Counted from the first letter of the stretch, positions 25,006 to 33,029 are shown. The stretch is DNA of 64,000 bases from Nostoc sp. TCL240-02 (GCF_013343235.1 NZ_CP040094.1:5141001-5205000), one strand, 5' to 3'. The notes: a model not told the origin generated them from the letters alone. Made by a program: numbers and translations.

Positions 25006-25337
25006 GATTGAAATGCCTCAGTCAGTTGTTCTGTAAGAGCGGTTATTCTACTAGAGTGAAAGTCAACAAGAGCTTGGATTTTGGTTTGTAGCTCTGAGCT
25101 TGTTAATGGCGTAATCTCAGATTCAAGGAAATACTTGATGTCCTCAGCGTCAGCTTGTTCGTCAGGAAGCACGCAATAGCGCCAAGTCTGTTTGTATTGA
25201 TAAGCTGGTTTACTGCCAGTGTGATAGTATGTGCAGCCAACGATTAAGCCCTCTTTAACCCATTGCCCAAAATGATATTTTGGTAGTGTCCAATCACTGG
25301 GAATACAGATTGAGAGTTGTTTTTGAGAAATAGTCAC
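25002..25337 (-). CDS. KYxFG-family small protein
   Basis: This 111-residue paralogue of the next gene reads IPSDWTLPKYHFGQWVKEGLIVG near the start and ends in VDFHSSRITALTEQL. The two tandem genes arose by duplication. It starts 2 bp after the HNH gene's stop. Confidence 0.75.
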   Translation of the reverse strand: MTISQKQLSICIPSDWTLPKYHFGQWVKEGLIVGCTYYHTGSKPAYQYKQTWRYCVLPDEQADAEDIKYFLESEITPLTSSELQTKIQALVDFHSSRITALTEQLTEAFQS

Positions 25338-25339
25338 GA

Positions 25340-25948
25340 TTATTCGCTCTCCTGTTTTGATGAAACTTGAGCGACTTCACTCAATTGCTCATCAAGAACA
25401 ACTAAATTTTTTTGATGAATCTCAACAAGTGATTTTTCGTAGTTGATTTCGGCTTGCAAGACAGATAATGGCGGTGGCTCAATCTCTGAATCTTTTAAGT
25501 GCAAAGTGTCATAACCAAGGTCATCAATAAGCACAGCATAAATCCATCCCTTGCCTAAGTCGTAAGCCCTTCTTGTTCCTGGTGATTGGTACTCTATGCC
25601 AATAATTCGACCCTGTTTTACCAGTTGCCCCAATTGGTATTTGGGCTGTGGCCAATGGCTAGGGAAGCGAATACATGATTTTTCAGCAATAATTTCTGGT
25701 GTATCTTCTGGCATAGCGTCACCTCGTTTGTTATTGCAGCCCTTGCAAGCTGTTCTGAGATTTCTGAGTTTGTTATTGCCACCTTTAGAAAGTGGAATGA
25801 AATGGTCAATGGTTAGCGTTTCTTTTGTGAGTGCGACTTCACACCAAAAGCACTTCATGCCGTACTTTTCAATCAGCAGGGATTTACGATATTGCATCTG
25901 TCTGGGAGAATGCCGCTTGTGTCGGCGCAAGCTAGTCGGACTATCCAT
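25340..25948 (-). CDS. HNH endonuclease with C-terminal KYxFG domain
   Basis: This 202-residue paralogue of the protein at 8525 has an N-terminal basic patch, paired Cys motifs (CFWCEV and CKGCNNK) and the LTIDHFIPLSKGGNNK HNH core. The central part (MPEDTPEIIAEKSCIRFPSHWPQPKY) is almost identical in both copies, more so than the nuclease domain, which suggests different selection on the two halves. Start at ATG 25948 by analogy with the paralogue; GTG 25951 is also in frame. Confidence 0.85.
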   Translation of the reverse strand: MDSPTSLRRHKRHSPRQMQYRKSLLIEKYGMKCFWCEVALTKETLTIDHFIPLSKGGNNKLRNLRTACKGCNNKRGDAMPEDTPEIIAEKSCIRFPSHWPQPKYQLGQLVKQGRIIGIEYQSPGTRRAYDLGKGWIYAVLIDDLGYDTLHLKDSEIEPPPLSVLQAEINYEKSLVEIHQKNLVVLDEQLSEVAQVSSKQESE

Positions 25949-26180
25949 CACCCCTCACATCTGCGCTTTTTCTTGCAGATAAGCAGGCTTGAATAAGGAA
26001 ACAAGCCGCATCTGTGCTTTTAGAGTGGAGAAATGCGTAATTCGCTAAACCATCTAACAACTCGTCAAACTCAAAGCCTTGCTTTTCAAGGGTGGTGACA
26101 ATTTCAGCTGTGATATTGCACACAAAATCGTATCTATGTTCGGTGACTGCTATGCTCAGAGCGTCGGTTAATTGATTCAT
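25941..26180 (-). CDS. Small helical protein, paralogue of 9105-9347
   Basis: This 79-residue protein starts MNQLTDALSIAVTEHRYDF, directly after an AGGAGA ribosome-binding site about 6 nt upstream. It has no recognised motif. It overlaps the HNH gene start by a few bases as in cluster A. Confidence 0.8.
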   Translation of the reverse strand: MNQLTDALSIAVTEHRYDFVCNITAEIVTTLEKQGFEFDELLDGLANYAFLHSKSTDAACFLIQACLSARKSADVRGDG

Positions 26181-26182
26181 AG

Positions 26183-26314
26183 TTATCTCCTGCCGCTACC
26201 TCGATAAGGGCATTCTTGAGGGCAGTCGTTGTTGGTGGCTAATGCTCTTGGGGCGAAAAAATGCACGAGAAATAGAGCCGTGCTTGCAGCCATAAGACAA
26301 GTTTTCAGTTTCAT
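26183..26314 (-). CDS. 43-residue secreted micro-peptide with Cys pair, copy B
   Basis: The peptide begins MKLKTCLMAASTALFLVHFF and carries the same APRALATNN cleavage region as copy A, followed by CPQECPYRGSGRR. Signal core and cleavage site are the best-conserved parts at DNA level too. The mature peptide keeps two Cys and basic C-terminal residues. Length, operon position and signal are conserved, so it is a real gene. Secreted or periplasmic location is predicted; function unknown. Confidence 0.7.
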   Translation of the reverse strand: MKLKTCLMAASTALFLVHFFAPRALATNNDCPQECPYRGSGRR

Positions 26315-26335
26315 AAAATTCTGTTGTTGGTAAAA

Positions 26336-26662
26336 CTACGGCTGTTTAATTTGCTCTCTAAGCGCTGCTATACTGCGCTGGTGATGCTCAATTTCATCTT
26401 TGACCAGCGCTTCTAGCTCGTCGCTTGTGAAAGCTTCAATTTTTGACTCTGGAAACATGTTCAAGTCCAAAGATTCTTTGTCTTCGAGCAGCCAGTAATG
26501 CCATTGCTCTTCCCTTTCATCAGCTATTTTCATGTCTGGAGGAAAGAACTCCATACCAATAATTCGACCTTGTTTGACAATCTGTCCGAAACGGTATTTA
26601 GGCTGTGGATAAATGCTAGGGATAGCAATAAATTTTTGTCTGCTACGATTGCGTGCTGTCAT
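26336..26662 (-). CDS. KYxFG-domain small protein, paralogue of 9499-9828
   Basis: This 108-residue protein matches the cluster A copy along its whole length (MTARNRSRQKFIAIPSIY, PKYRFGQIVKQGRIIGMEF, and ending HHQRSIAALREQIKQP). It starts 4 bp after the antirepressor stop. Function unknown. Confidence 0.78.
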   Translation of the reverse strand: MTARNRSRQKFIAIPSIYPQPKYRFGQIVKQGRIIGMEFFPPDMKIADEREEQWHYWLLEDKESLDLNMFPESKIEAFTSDELEALVKDEIEHHQRSIAALREQIKQP

Positions 26663-26666
26663 GAAA

Positions 26667-27458
26667 TCATCCCTCTAGCTCAATCGCTTCTAATACCGAC
26701 AAATGCCACTGCAATGACTGAACGGTTTTATCCCTTCCTTTGGCAGTGTCAAGGACTAACTGACTGTAGTCCTTGCCTTTTTCAGTGGGCAGGTAGGCGG
26801 GGTTTTTACCATCTGGATTGGGAATCTGAAAACCAAGATCCATCAGCAGTTTGTTAACCTTGATAGCACTCCACTTTTGGCCAGTTTTGGCTGACAATTT
26901 CTCGCCTAATTGTGTTGGGCGTACCAAAGTTTCATCCACTGGAATAGCTAAAGCTGATTTTGCTATTTCTGCTGCTTCTAGTAGAGCGGGGTTGTAAGAT
27001 GCGATCGCATTAAGTTTTACACCCGCTATCAGCTTTGAATCTAATCCCGCACCACCCAAGGTTAAATCGAATAAATCTGAGATTTCTTGAGCAGTTGGGT
27101 TAGGAAGTGCTGGGGGTTGTTCGGCTTGGGGAAGTTCGTATTTGCCAGTTTTGCGAATACTGGGAAGAACTTCTGACGTTACCCACTTTTTGAACCGTTT
27201 CGCTTGTGCTTTGCGACTGGTGAGGATGAGAGAGTATAAGCCAGATTCGTTGATAGCCGTCATCATTTGCTGTCTGCCGATGGTGTCGGTAATAGCGACA
27301 TCATCTTTTTCATCTTCATCAAGTCTTGCGATCGCGTCTCGACTATTTTTGATTTCCAGTACCGCGCAAACGTCAGCTGCTACCCACCAAGGGTCAAAAG
27401 CTGTGCCAACAAATCGAACTTCATGAGATTCAAACTGAAATACTGTTAGGTTGCTCAT
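26667..27458 (-). CDS. BRO-N family phage antirepressor, copy B
   Basis: This 263-residue protein is a paralogue of 9838-10611. The BRO-N domain has WWVAADVCAVLEIKNSRDAI, the DEDEKDDVAITDT segment and the SGLYSLILTSRKAQAKRFKKWVT signature. The BRO-N halves differ between copies mainly at residues 25-75, the specificity-determining part, while the C-terminal halves are almost identical. Start at 27458 is fixed by the ATGA overlap with the gene upstream. It probably counters the repressor encoded at 28557 or a relative. Confidence 0.87.
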   Translation of the reverse strand: MSNLTVFQFESHEVRFVGTAFDPWWVAADVCAVLEIKNSRDAIARLDEDEKDDVAITDTIGRQQMMTAINESGLYSLILTSRKAQAKRFKKWVTSEVLPSIRKTGKYELPQAEQPPALPNPTAQEISDLFDLTLGGAGLDSKLIAGVKLNAIASYNPALLEAAEIAKSALAIPVDETLVRPTQLGEKLSAKTGQKWSAIKVNKLLMDLGFQIPNPDGKNPAYLPTEKGKDYSQLVLDTAKGRDKTVQSLQWHLSVLEAIELEG

Positions 27459-27685
27459 TCCACGCCCCCGCATAAAGATGCAACGGAAGTAAAGTATTTC
27501 CGCAGATACTCAGCTTCCTCGCCCTTGAAAAACAGGCTTGCTAAACTCCCTGAATCGTCAGAAGCTTTTAGATAAACCCTAACTCCAACAGGACTTTCTC
27601 TGTCCGTGACGTAGTTTTGTTTCGCCTCTAAATTTACGTAGGCGATCGCCCCTAGATTAATTACTAAATTTCCAACTTTCAACAT
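27455..27685 (-). CDS. Small hypothetical protein upstream of antirepressor
   Basis: This 76-residue protein (MLKVGNLVINLGAIAYVNLE...) looks like a small beta-rich fold with a C-terminal helix (FKGEEAEYLRKYF), similar to proteins that respond to a bound ligand. The ATG at 27685 is preferred to the open frame at 27781. It overlaps the antirepressor start by 4 bp. A 7-bp hairpin (27717-27734) lies upstream. Function unknown. Confidence 0.65.
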   Translation of the reverse strand: MLKVGNLVINLGAIAYVNLEAKQNYVTDRESPVGVRVYLKASDDSGSLASLFFKGEEAEYLRKYFTSVASLCGGVE

Positions 27686-27740
27686 GATTATTCGCCCATA
27701 AGTAAATTGATTTTTCGGGTGGTCGTAACCACCCATCCCT

Positions 27741-28364
27741 TTACGCTGCAAGCAATTCCATACTTTCGGCCGGGACTTCAATTGAGGAGGCGCGTTTTTT
27801 TGGAAGTGAAGTTAATTTTTCCAGTGCAACAATCGCTTCTTTTACGCTCCAGTACTTCACATCATGTCCACACTGCCAGTAATAAGTAGTAGGTGCATTT
27901 TCCCAAACTTCCTCGGAGTTTCGCACCTTGAATAAAATCCCTAGTGGTACGCCTTGGTTGTAGGCGTTGTAAGCAGTTTGAGTGTCAGTCTTAGCTAAAT
28001 ACTGAAGTCGGTATTCATCCACTGGCGTACATAAATCCACCGCACGAGTGCCACGGTAATTACAGTTTCCGCACCCGTGACCGTTGCAATCTGGGCAGAT
28101 GGCAGCAGGGGTACTCCATTTAGGAATCGTGCAATCCCACTCAGGAAGAGGAGAGATTACAGCAGCTTCTTGAGCAACGGCAACTGCAAGTTTTTTAACT
28201 TTCTGAACTTGAGAAGATTGATGAGCAACAATCGCATTCGCCCAAGCACTCTTAAAGCGTTTGTCTGCAACCTTAACGCTTGCACCAATATGTCGGTAAA
28301 GGGTTTTTAGTTCAGAGAGTGATTTGGACTGAAGCTGTTGAAGAGTGTAAATCTGATGTGTCAT
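27741..28364 (-). CDS. Zinc-finger (DnaJ-like CxxCxGxGC) phage early protein
   Basis: This 207-residue protein has a basic helical N-terminus (LSELKTLYRHIGASVKVADK), then a compact zinc knuckle CPDCNGHGCGNCNYRG near residue 90, similar to the zinc repeats of DnaJ, and a C-terminal half with a CGHDVKYWSVKEAIVALEKL motif. It is first in cluster B, facing the HTH operon across an operator-rich region. An early regulatory or DNA-handling role fits. I do not know a named family. Confidence 0.65.
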   Translation of the reverse strand: MTHQIYTLQQLQSKSLSELKTLYRHIGASVKVADKRFKSAWANAIVAHQSSQVQKVKKLAVAVAQEAAVISPLPEWDCTIPKWSTPAAICPDCNGHGCGNCNYRGTRAVDLCTPVDEYRLQYLAKTDTQTAYNAYNQGVPLGILFKVRNSEEVWENAPTTYYWQCGHDVKYWSVKEAIVALEKLTSLPKKRASSIEVPAESMELLAA

Positions 28365-28453
28365 TATTGGATCAACTCCATCTGTATAGGTGGTGTGGCA
28401 TAAAAGGCGATCGCTAACTTTCCAGGGAGGCGGTCGTCTTTTGTTATGTATTT

Positions 28454-28550
28454 ATATTCGCATTTCTAAGTAATAGTGTCAATATGCGAATTACTACATT
28501 GTGCGATTCGCAAAAAGCAGCTATAGTATGCGATATGAGAATATGGAGGT
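28454..28550. promoter_or_regulatory. Divergent promoter and operator region of cluster B and HTH operon
   Basis: Rightward: TTGTGC (28499-28504), 17 bp, TATAGT (28522-28527). Leftward: TTGACA (28482 to 28477), 17 bp, GAATAT. Operator-like sites: ATTCGCAT (28456-28463), ATGCGAAT (28484-28491), palindrome TGCGA-T-TCGCA (28502-28512, in the rightward spacer), TATGCGATA (28527-28535). The GGAGGT at 28545-28550 favours the GTG at 28557 as the start codon over the ATG at 28551. Confidence 0.65.
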
Positions 28551-28556
28551 ATGGCA

Positions 28557-28889
28557 GTGCAAAATAGAATCAAAAAATTTATAGATGAAAGAGGCGTAAG
28601 CCGATATAAGTTCTGGCAAGAGACAAAGCTTGGCAGAGACACGGCCTATCGCCTATGCAATGACTCTAGTTACATACCTACAGGCAACGTATTAGATAAA
28701 ATTTGCGCTACTTATAAAATTCAACCAGGTGAGCTTTTGGTTTGGCTTCCTGATGAGGAACCACACCCAGACGCGATCGCTATCAATCAAACACCTGAGA
28801 CTGACGAACCACCGAAAACAAGTAAGCGCTCTCGCAAGCAAGAAAGGGCTGCTGGTCAACTGTTGCTGTTTAGGAGGAGGTCAGCATGA
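28557..28889 (+). CDS. XRE-family HTH repressor, probable lysogeny regulator
   Basis: This protein of about 110 residues has an N-terminal HTH (IKKFIDERGVSRYKFWQETKLGRDTAYRLCND, VLDKICATYKIQPGELLVW) and a polar, basic tail. The start is GTG 28557, placed 6 nt after GGAGGT; ATG 28551 would be too close. It is first of three coupled genes and divergent from cluster B. Control of both promoters through the TGCGAA-type sites is likely. Confidence 0.85.
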   Translation: MQNRIKKFIDERGVSRYKFWQETKLGRDTAYRLCNDSSYIPTGNVLDKICATYKIQPGELLVWLPDEEPHPDAIAINQTPETDEPPKTSKRSRKQERAAGQLLLFRRRSA

Positions 28890-29542
28890 GTCTGTTTACC
28901 CCTGGCCAAATTTACCTGCCGGATCTGCCATCACTTCCTCTAGAGGACAGACAAAAGTTACCTAGCATCGCCTGCATTTACTTTGTAATAGAAGTAATAG
29001 GAAATAATAATTGGCTTGTTTATATAGGTAGGTCTAGAGACTTGCGTTTTCGATGGAGGCAACATCATCGGTATCACGAATTCCAAGATTTAGAAAATGT
29101 CAAAATTGCTTGGTTAGAAATTTCTGAGCCTAGCCTTTTGCATGATATAGAAATGGCTTTAATTGCTTGGTTTGAACCATACCTAAACCAGACTCCGATT
29201 AACCCAGCTTGGATAGAACGACTCATCTATCTTTCGGAAAACCCGAAAAACTCCCTAGTGGATTTGCAAGCCAAAAAGATGTTTTGCAGGCTGGCCGTGC
29301 TTATGGCGGAAAAAGATCCACAGCTGTCACAAAGGCAGCTGGCAAAAGATACTGGGTTGGATATCACAACCATCAATCGATTATTCACGAACAACTTTAG
29401 TCGTGTTGATGTCGGCACGGTTGAGGTCTTGTGTAATTACTTTGGGCGAGAAGTAGGTGAGCTTTTTGAAATGAGGAAACCCGAAGACATTCCTCAGCGA
29501 AAAACAAAAAAGCGAAATAGGGTTGAGGTTGAAGCAGCATGA
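28886..29542 (+). CDS. GIY-YIG nuclease fused to XRE HTH
   Basis: This 218-residue protein has an N-terminal GIY-YIG domain (residues 25-105): CIYFVIE instead of GIY, VYIGRSRDLRFRWRQHH, then EMALIAWFEPYLN with the conserved Glu and Asn. The C-terminal part (about 130-205) is an HTH (LAVLMAEKDPQLSQRQLAKDTGLDITTINRLFTNN, VEVLCNYFGREVGELFEM). GIY-YIG enzymes nick or cut DNA; the HTH would give sequence specificity. It is coupled to both neighbours by ATGA overlaps. A site-specific nuclease, or a catalytically weak regulator, are both possible. Confidence 0.8.
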   Translation: MSLFTPGQIYLPDLPSLPLEDRQKLPSIACIYFVIEVIGNNNWLVYIGRSRDLRFRWRQHHRYHEFQDLENVKIAWLEISEPSLLHDIEMALIAWFEPYLNQTPINPAWIERLIYLSENPKNSLVDLQAKKMFCRLAVLMAEKDPQLSQRQLAKDTGLDITTINRLFTNNFSRVDVGTVEVLCNYFGREVGELFEMRKPEDIPQRKTKKRNRVEVEAA

Positions 29543-30249
29543 GTGCGTTCGCCCCTGACCAAGTTAACCCTTTATCACTTCCGTCACTTCCTCTTGAGTG
29601 GCGCAAAGCGCTTCCAGATTGTGCAGGTATCTATTTTGCCATTGACGGCAATGACGTAGTTCAATACATAGGCAGGTCAAACAATATTCGTTTGAGATGG
29701 GCGGTACACCATAAGCGAAAAGAGCTAGAGAAAGCAGGGGAAATTAAGTTAGCGTGGCTAGAAGTATCTGATTGCAGTTTGCTGCCTGCCATTGAAGAAG
29801 CTTTAATTAACTCGTTTACTCCATCATTAAATGAGGTGCCTGGATTTCCAGTACTTCGCCAGCCATCTTGTGAACCAATAGGCTGGAGACTGCGAATGGT
29901 GATGGCAGAAAAAAATATTCGTAATGGCGAGTTAGCCGAGCTTTCAGGGATACATCCTACAACTATTTCACGTTTAAAAAGTTTGGACAAAATTGAAATA
30001 GTTAAGGTGAGAATTTTAGCCGCTTTATGCAATGGCTTAACAAAGGCTTACCGCATCAAAGGAGATGAGCGGATTATCACGCCTGGAGATTTGTTCGACT
30101 ACTCCTTTGACGGCGATGGCGACCCAACAAATGGGGATATTAACTCAGCTACCACGGAAAAAACCAGCAATGGGTCGTCTAACTCTGGCAAATCAGCTAA
30201 AACTAGCGCTCAGGTCGTTTGGTTGATGCCCAGTGAGGAGTCAGCATAA
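29539..30249 (+). CDS. GIY-YIG nuclease fused to XRE HTH, second copy
   Basis: This 236-residue protein has a more canonical GIY-YIG domain (AGIYFAIDGNDVVQYIGRSNNIRLRWAVHH, EEALINSFTPSLNEVP), an HTH (RNGELAELSGIHPTTISRLKSL, ITPGDLFDY) and a Ser/Asn/Thr-rich tail. The HTH matches that of the 11225 regulator, not that of the upstream fusion, so the two fusions probably recognise different sites. It closes the three-gene operon before a HIP1-based hairpin. Confidence 0.82.
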   Translation: MSAFAPDQVNPLSLPSLPLEWRKALPDCAGIYFAIDGNDVVQYIGRSNNIRLRWAVHHKRKELEKAGEIKLAWLEVSDCSLLPAIEEALINSFTPSLNEVPGFPVLRQPSCEPIGWRLRMVMAEKNIRNGELAELSGIHPTTISRLKSLDKIEIVKVRILAALCNGLTKAYRIKGDERIITPGDLFDYSFDGDGDPTNGDINSATTEKTSNGSSNSGKSAKTSAQVVWLMPSEESA

Positions 30250-30251
30250 AA

Positions 30252-30282
30252 AAGCGATCGCCCTTGGTGGGAGCGATCGCTT
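30252..30282 (+). terminator. Hairpin built from two HIP1 sites
   Basis: AAGCGATCGC (30252-30261) pairs with GCGATCGCTT (30273-30282) just after the stop of the GIY-YIG operon. There is no T-run, so termination is only probable. Confidence 0.5.
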
Positions 30283-30310
30283 GCTAAATCAAGAATGTAA
30301 AAATTGTTTA

Positions 30311-30667
30311 CTACAGGAGAATTGTTTTCAGTTTGGCAATTTCTTCATCTATATTTTCATTTTCCTCTCTTGCGGCTTCAAACCTCTTAAAAAGAGCGTC
30401 AAAATCCTGTTCCTTGCGGCTAATAGCTCCAGACTTGATTTCCAAGGCAAATACATTCACTACCTGCCCGACAAGATCGTGAACAACAAGTTCAACCGTT
30501 ACCAAGAACCATTCGGTTGCTCTGCTTCTCTCGCCTTTAGGTAAAACCAGTCTTTCGCCCATTCTGGGAACCCACAAAGAATTTGGAAATTTTGTGATCA
30601 GCCGCATATCCTTGTCATCACCAATGCCTTGGTATATGTAAAGGGGGAATTCTGTTGGATTTTTCAT
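30311..30667 (-). CDS. Hypothetical protein, acidic coiled C-terminus
   Basis: This 118-residue protein has a beta-rich first half (FPLYIYQGIGDD, WFLVTVELVVHDLVGQVVNVFALEI) and an acidic helix at the end (FDALFKRFEAAREENENIDEEIAKLK). It is a single leftward gene between the GIY-YIG operon and the antirepressor pseudogene. No family recognised; a phage moron is likely. Confidence 0.6.
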   Translation of the reverse strand: MKNPTEFPLYIYQGIGDDKDMRLITKFPNSLWVPRMGERLVLPKGERSRATEWFLVTVELVVHDLVGQVVNVFALEIKSGAISRKEQDFDALFKRFEAAREENENIDEEIAKLKTILL

Positions 30668-30900
30668 GACTCAATGAATGGTGTATAAACCATTTCTAGC
30701 CATTCAGATTCAATTACGTACACCTTGTATCTACGACTATAGATATGAAGATTGTGTGATCTGTGTGATCGCGCCACAGCGCACCCCAGCAAAGAGTTGC
30801 TACTTACTAAAAATTTTTCATAAACCATGACCGCTCAAAATACCACCCCATTACAGTTGGGGCTAATTTCGTTCGCCTATACAACAAAGGAGATAAGGCA

Positions 30901-31652
30901 ATGAACACAGAATTTACGCTAGAACTTGCAAGACAGTTGCACGACAGCAACCAGATTATAGATTTTGATTGGGCTTGGCAGGTGCTTGGCTATAGCCGAA
31001 AGGACAGCGCCAAACGAACACTAGTTAGTTACTTTGAGCGAGATTTAGATTATTTCACGCAATCACCAGAGGAATCCCCAGAAGCCTTACCCCATGATAT
31101 TTTCCACTTCGAGGTGGAAAACTCAAAAGCAGGTAGGCCAGTAGAAAAAATCTATTTGACAGTGGAATGTTTTAAGGAAATGGGGATGCTGGCTAAGAGT
31201 GAAGAAGGCAGATCCGCAAATACTTTCTGACTTGTGAAGCGATCGCAAAGCTTTCAGTAAAAGCAATTCCACAACTACTGGAGAAATTTGAACAGCAGAA
31301 TCAAGTGATTGAGGAACAAGGTAGAGCGATCGCCGAGCTTCAATCTCAAGTACAAAACCTGCTACCGATATCAGCTGACTTCATGCCGCCTGGATGGGAC
31401 GCGGATATTTGGGCAACGTTACTACCACAGGATAAACGGCATTTCAAGTTTATGTTTCGCCGTCGCTCTTTTCGCCCTGGCAACGAAACTGAGGTTAAAG
31501 CATTACCTGCTATTACGCATCAAGTAAGGCTTCAGCAAAAGGCTGAGGTTGAACGGTTGATTGGTGAAGTGTCGGAAGAAGAAAAACAGAAATTCGAGGC
31601 ATTGAAACAGAAGATGCTAAGGCAGTATCGGTCGTTTGGGGGTGAGTCATGA
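30901..31652 (+). pseudogene. Phage antirepressor (AntA/AntB-like), frameshifted
   Basis: The first frame (30901-31230) reads FDWAWQVLGYSRKDSAKRTL, YLTVECFKEMGMLAKSEEGR and then hits a stop. The next frame continues QIRKYFLTCEAIAKLSVKAIPQLLEKF, a coiled coil and a basic C-terminal domain, ending at 31652. EEGRQIRKYFLTCE is the conserved motif of this antirepressor family, so the two halves were one gene of about 250 codons. The break lies at 31205-31212, where one CAGA of a probable CAGACAGA is missing. Both halves are otherwise clean, so the mutation is young or a phase-variable switch. Confidence 0.8.
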
Positions 31653-32809
31653 GTGCAGCGTTAGCATCAAAACCATCAAAATCAAAATCATCAAGCGATC
31701 GCAAGTCAGAATCACCATACAAGAGGCTTCATGTGATTATTCCAATAGAAGATATGCTTTGGGCTTCACAGCAAAAGTCCTCAGTCACTCATCTGTGGCA
31801 GGAATGTTGGACATCAGATCCTTATGGTTCGCGTTGGATGCCGCTATCTAAGACCCTCACCTACAGCAGTTTCATTACTGCCAAAAAAGTTTTATCTGAG
31901 AGTGGCCTGTTCATTTTCAAGCCTGACAAGTCAATTATTGATGGACGTGAAACAGTTGGCTGGTTAGTACGCAACTTGCATGGCAGTCGGATGAAGGAAT
32001 TTTGGGAGGAAATAGATTCTACACAGGAAGAACTAAGTGATGAAAAACAGCAATCAAATTCTGAAATTTTAGAACCAAAATCCACGTTTTCAGAGATAAG
32101 TGCTGAAAATCTAGCGTGCATCTCTAGTGAAACCCCCTCTATACAAGCGTTTCAGAAACCCTCACGAACTACTCAGAAACACCTCACAAACTCTTCAAAA
32201 GAGTTTGTGAGGTGTGTTTCTTCCACGCAACCCGTTATTTCGCACTGTGACGAGACGGCGATCGCGCCCTTGGGGGGCACGTCGCCTCAGACTGTCGAAG
32301 GCGTGGAAGAAAATGAACAAGACTTGCCTATGGCAACTGACTGCACAACGCTAGCGCTTGTAGATACCACACAGGGTCAACCCACTTTGTTGTCAGCAGA
32401 AAATGAGATTTCGGGTGTTGCAGTGAAAGACTGTCATGAAGGCGAATGTTCCGCCGCGCCGCTTTTACAAAAGCTTACAAATTCCGAGATATTAAATATT
32501 TTGGACAGTGCAAATCAGGGAGTTTGCCCATCAAAAGAGGCGATCGCCTTTCTGCTAGAAACACCTCATGCACGATCACTCATGGGTGCAATTACTAGCA
32601 ACCCGCAGTGGGGTATCAAGCTATCGGATTACTCAACAGTCCCGCAAAGTTTTACTCAGAACTCCCTGTTGCGATCGCAACGTGAAACGAAGCTCAAATC
32701 CTATGCAGCGATGGGGGAATGTCCACCCGACGAATTTCTGCTTGAATGCCAAAGTGACCCGGTGTTGAAGATTCAAATTAAACGAATGACATTGCAAAAA
32801 CTTTGGTAA
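31649..32809 (+). CDS. Rep-like or phage regulatory protein, N-terminal winged-helix type
   Basis: This 386-residue protein begins with a basic Ser/Lys tail, then a conserved region (HVIIPIEDMLWASQQ, HLWQECWTSDPYGSRW, LTYSSFITAKKVLSESGLFIFKPDKS, TVGWLVRNLHG) that has the spacing of a winged-helix DNA-binding domain as in plasmid and phage replication starters. The middle is low-complexity, and the C-terminal third is the part kept in the relic at 16006. It is coupled to the antirepressor by an ATGA overlap. A replication or transcription role is an inference; the gene could instead be an unnamed cyanobacterial family. Confidence 0.6.
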   Translation: MSAALASKPSKSKSSSDRKSESPYKRLHVIIPIEDMLWASQQKSSVTHLWQECWTSDPYGSRWMPLSKTLTYSSFITAKKVLSESGLFIFKPDKSIIDGRETVGWLVRNLHGSRMKEFWEEIDSTQEELSDEKQQSNSEILEPKSTFSEISAENLACISSETPSIQAFQKPSRTTQKHLTNSSKEFVRCVSSTQPVISHCDETAIAPLGGTSPQTVEGVEENEQDLPMATDCTTLALVDTTQGQPTLLSAENEISGVAVKDCHEGECSAAPLLQKLTNSEILNILDSANQGVCPSKEAIAFLLETPHARSLMGAITSNPQWGIKLSDYSTVPQSFTQNSLLRSQRETKLKSYAAMGECPPDEFLLECQSDPVLKIQIKRMTLQKLW

Positions 32810-32842
32810 TATTTGGTGAAAATGGGATTATAGAGGTGACTT

Positions 32843-33013
32843 GTGAGCAAGCCAAACCCCCAAGTTTTAGAGACGGCTATAACAGCAGCGTGCAATGCTC
32901 ATACAGGACTACATCAAGCGATTCATGAATTGCGACATGGGTCGGTGACTGAAGGCAAGCAGATAATAGCAAGACAGATTGCGGCCTTGGCAAATGCGTT
33001 GATGATACTTTGA
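32843..33013 (+). CDS. 56-residue small protein after the Rep-like gene
   Basis: The short gene starts with GTG after GAGGTGA and reads MSKPNPQVLETAITAACNAH, then TGLHQAIHELRHGSVTEGKQ and a tail ending IAALANALMIL. It is a clean helical pattern of a small regulator. It lies 33 bp after the Rep-like gene on the same strand and ends 16 bp before the NACHT gene stop on the other strand. Confidence 0.55.
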   Translation: MSKPNPQVLETAITAACNAHTGLHQAIHELRHGSVTEGKQIIARQIAALANALMIL

Positions 33014-33029
33014 CTTCATGAAAAGTTTT

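Noticed and set aside
27717..27734. GGGTGGT-CGTA-ACCACCC hairpin as a terminator of the gene at 27741.
   Set aside because: No T-run follows on either strand, so read-through into 27685 is likely.
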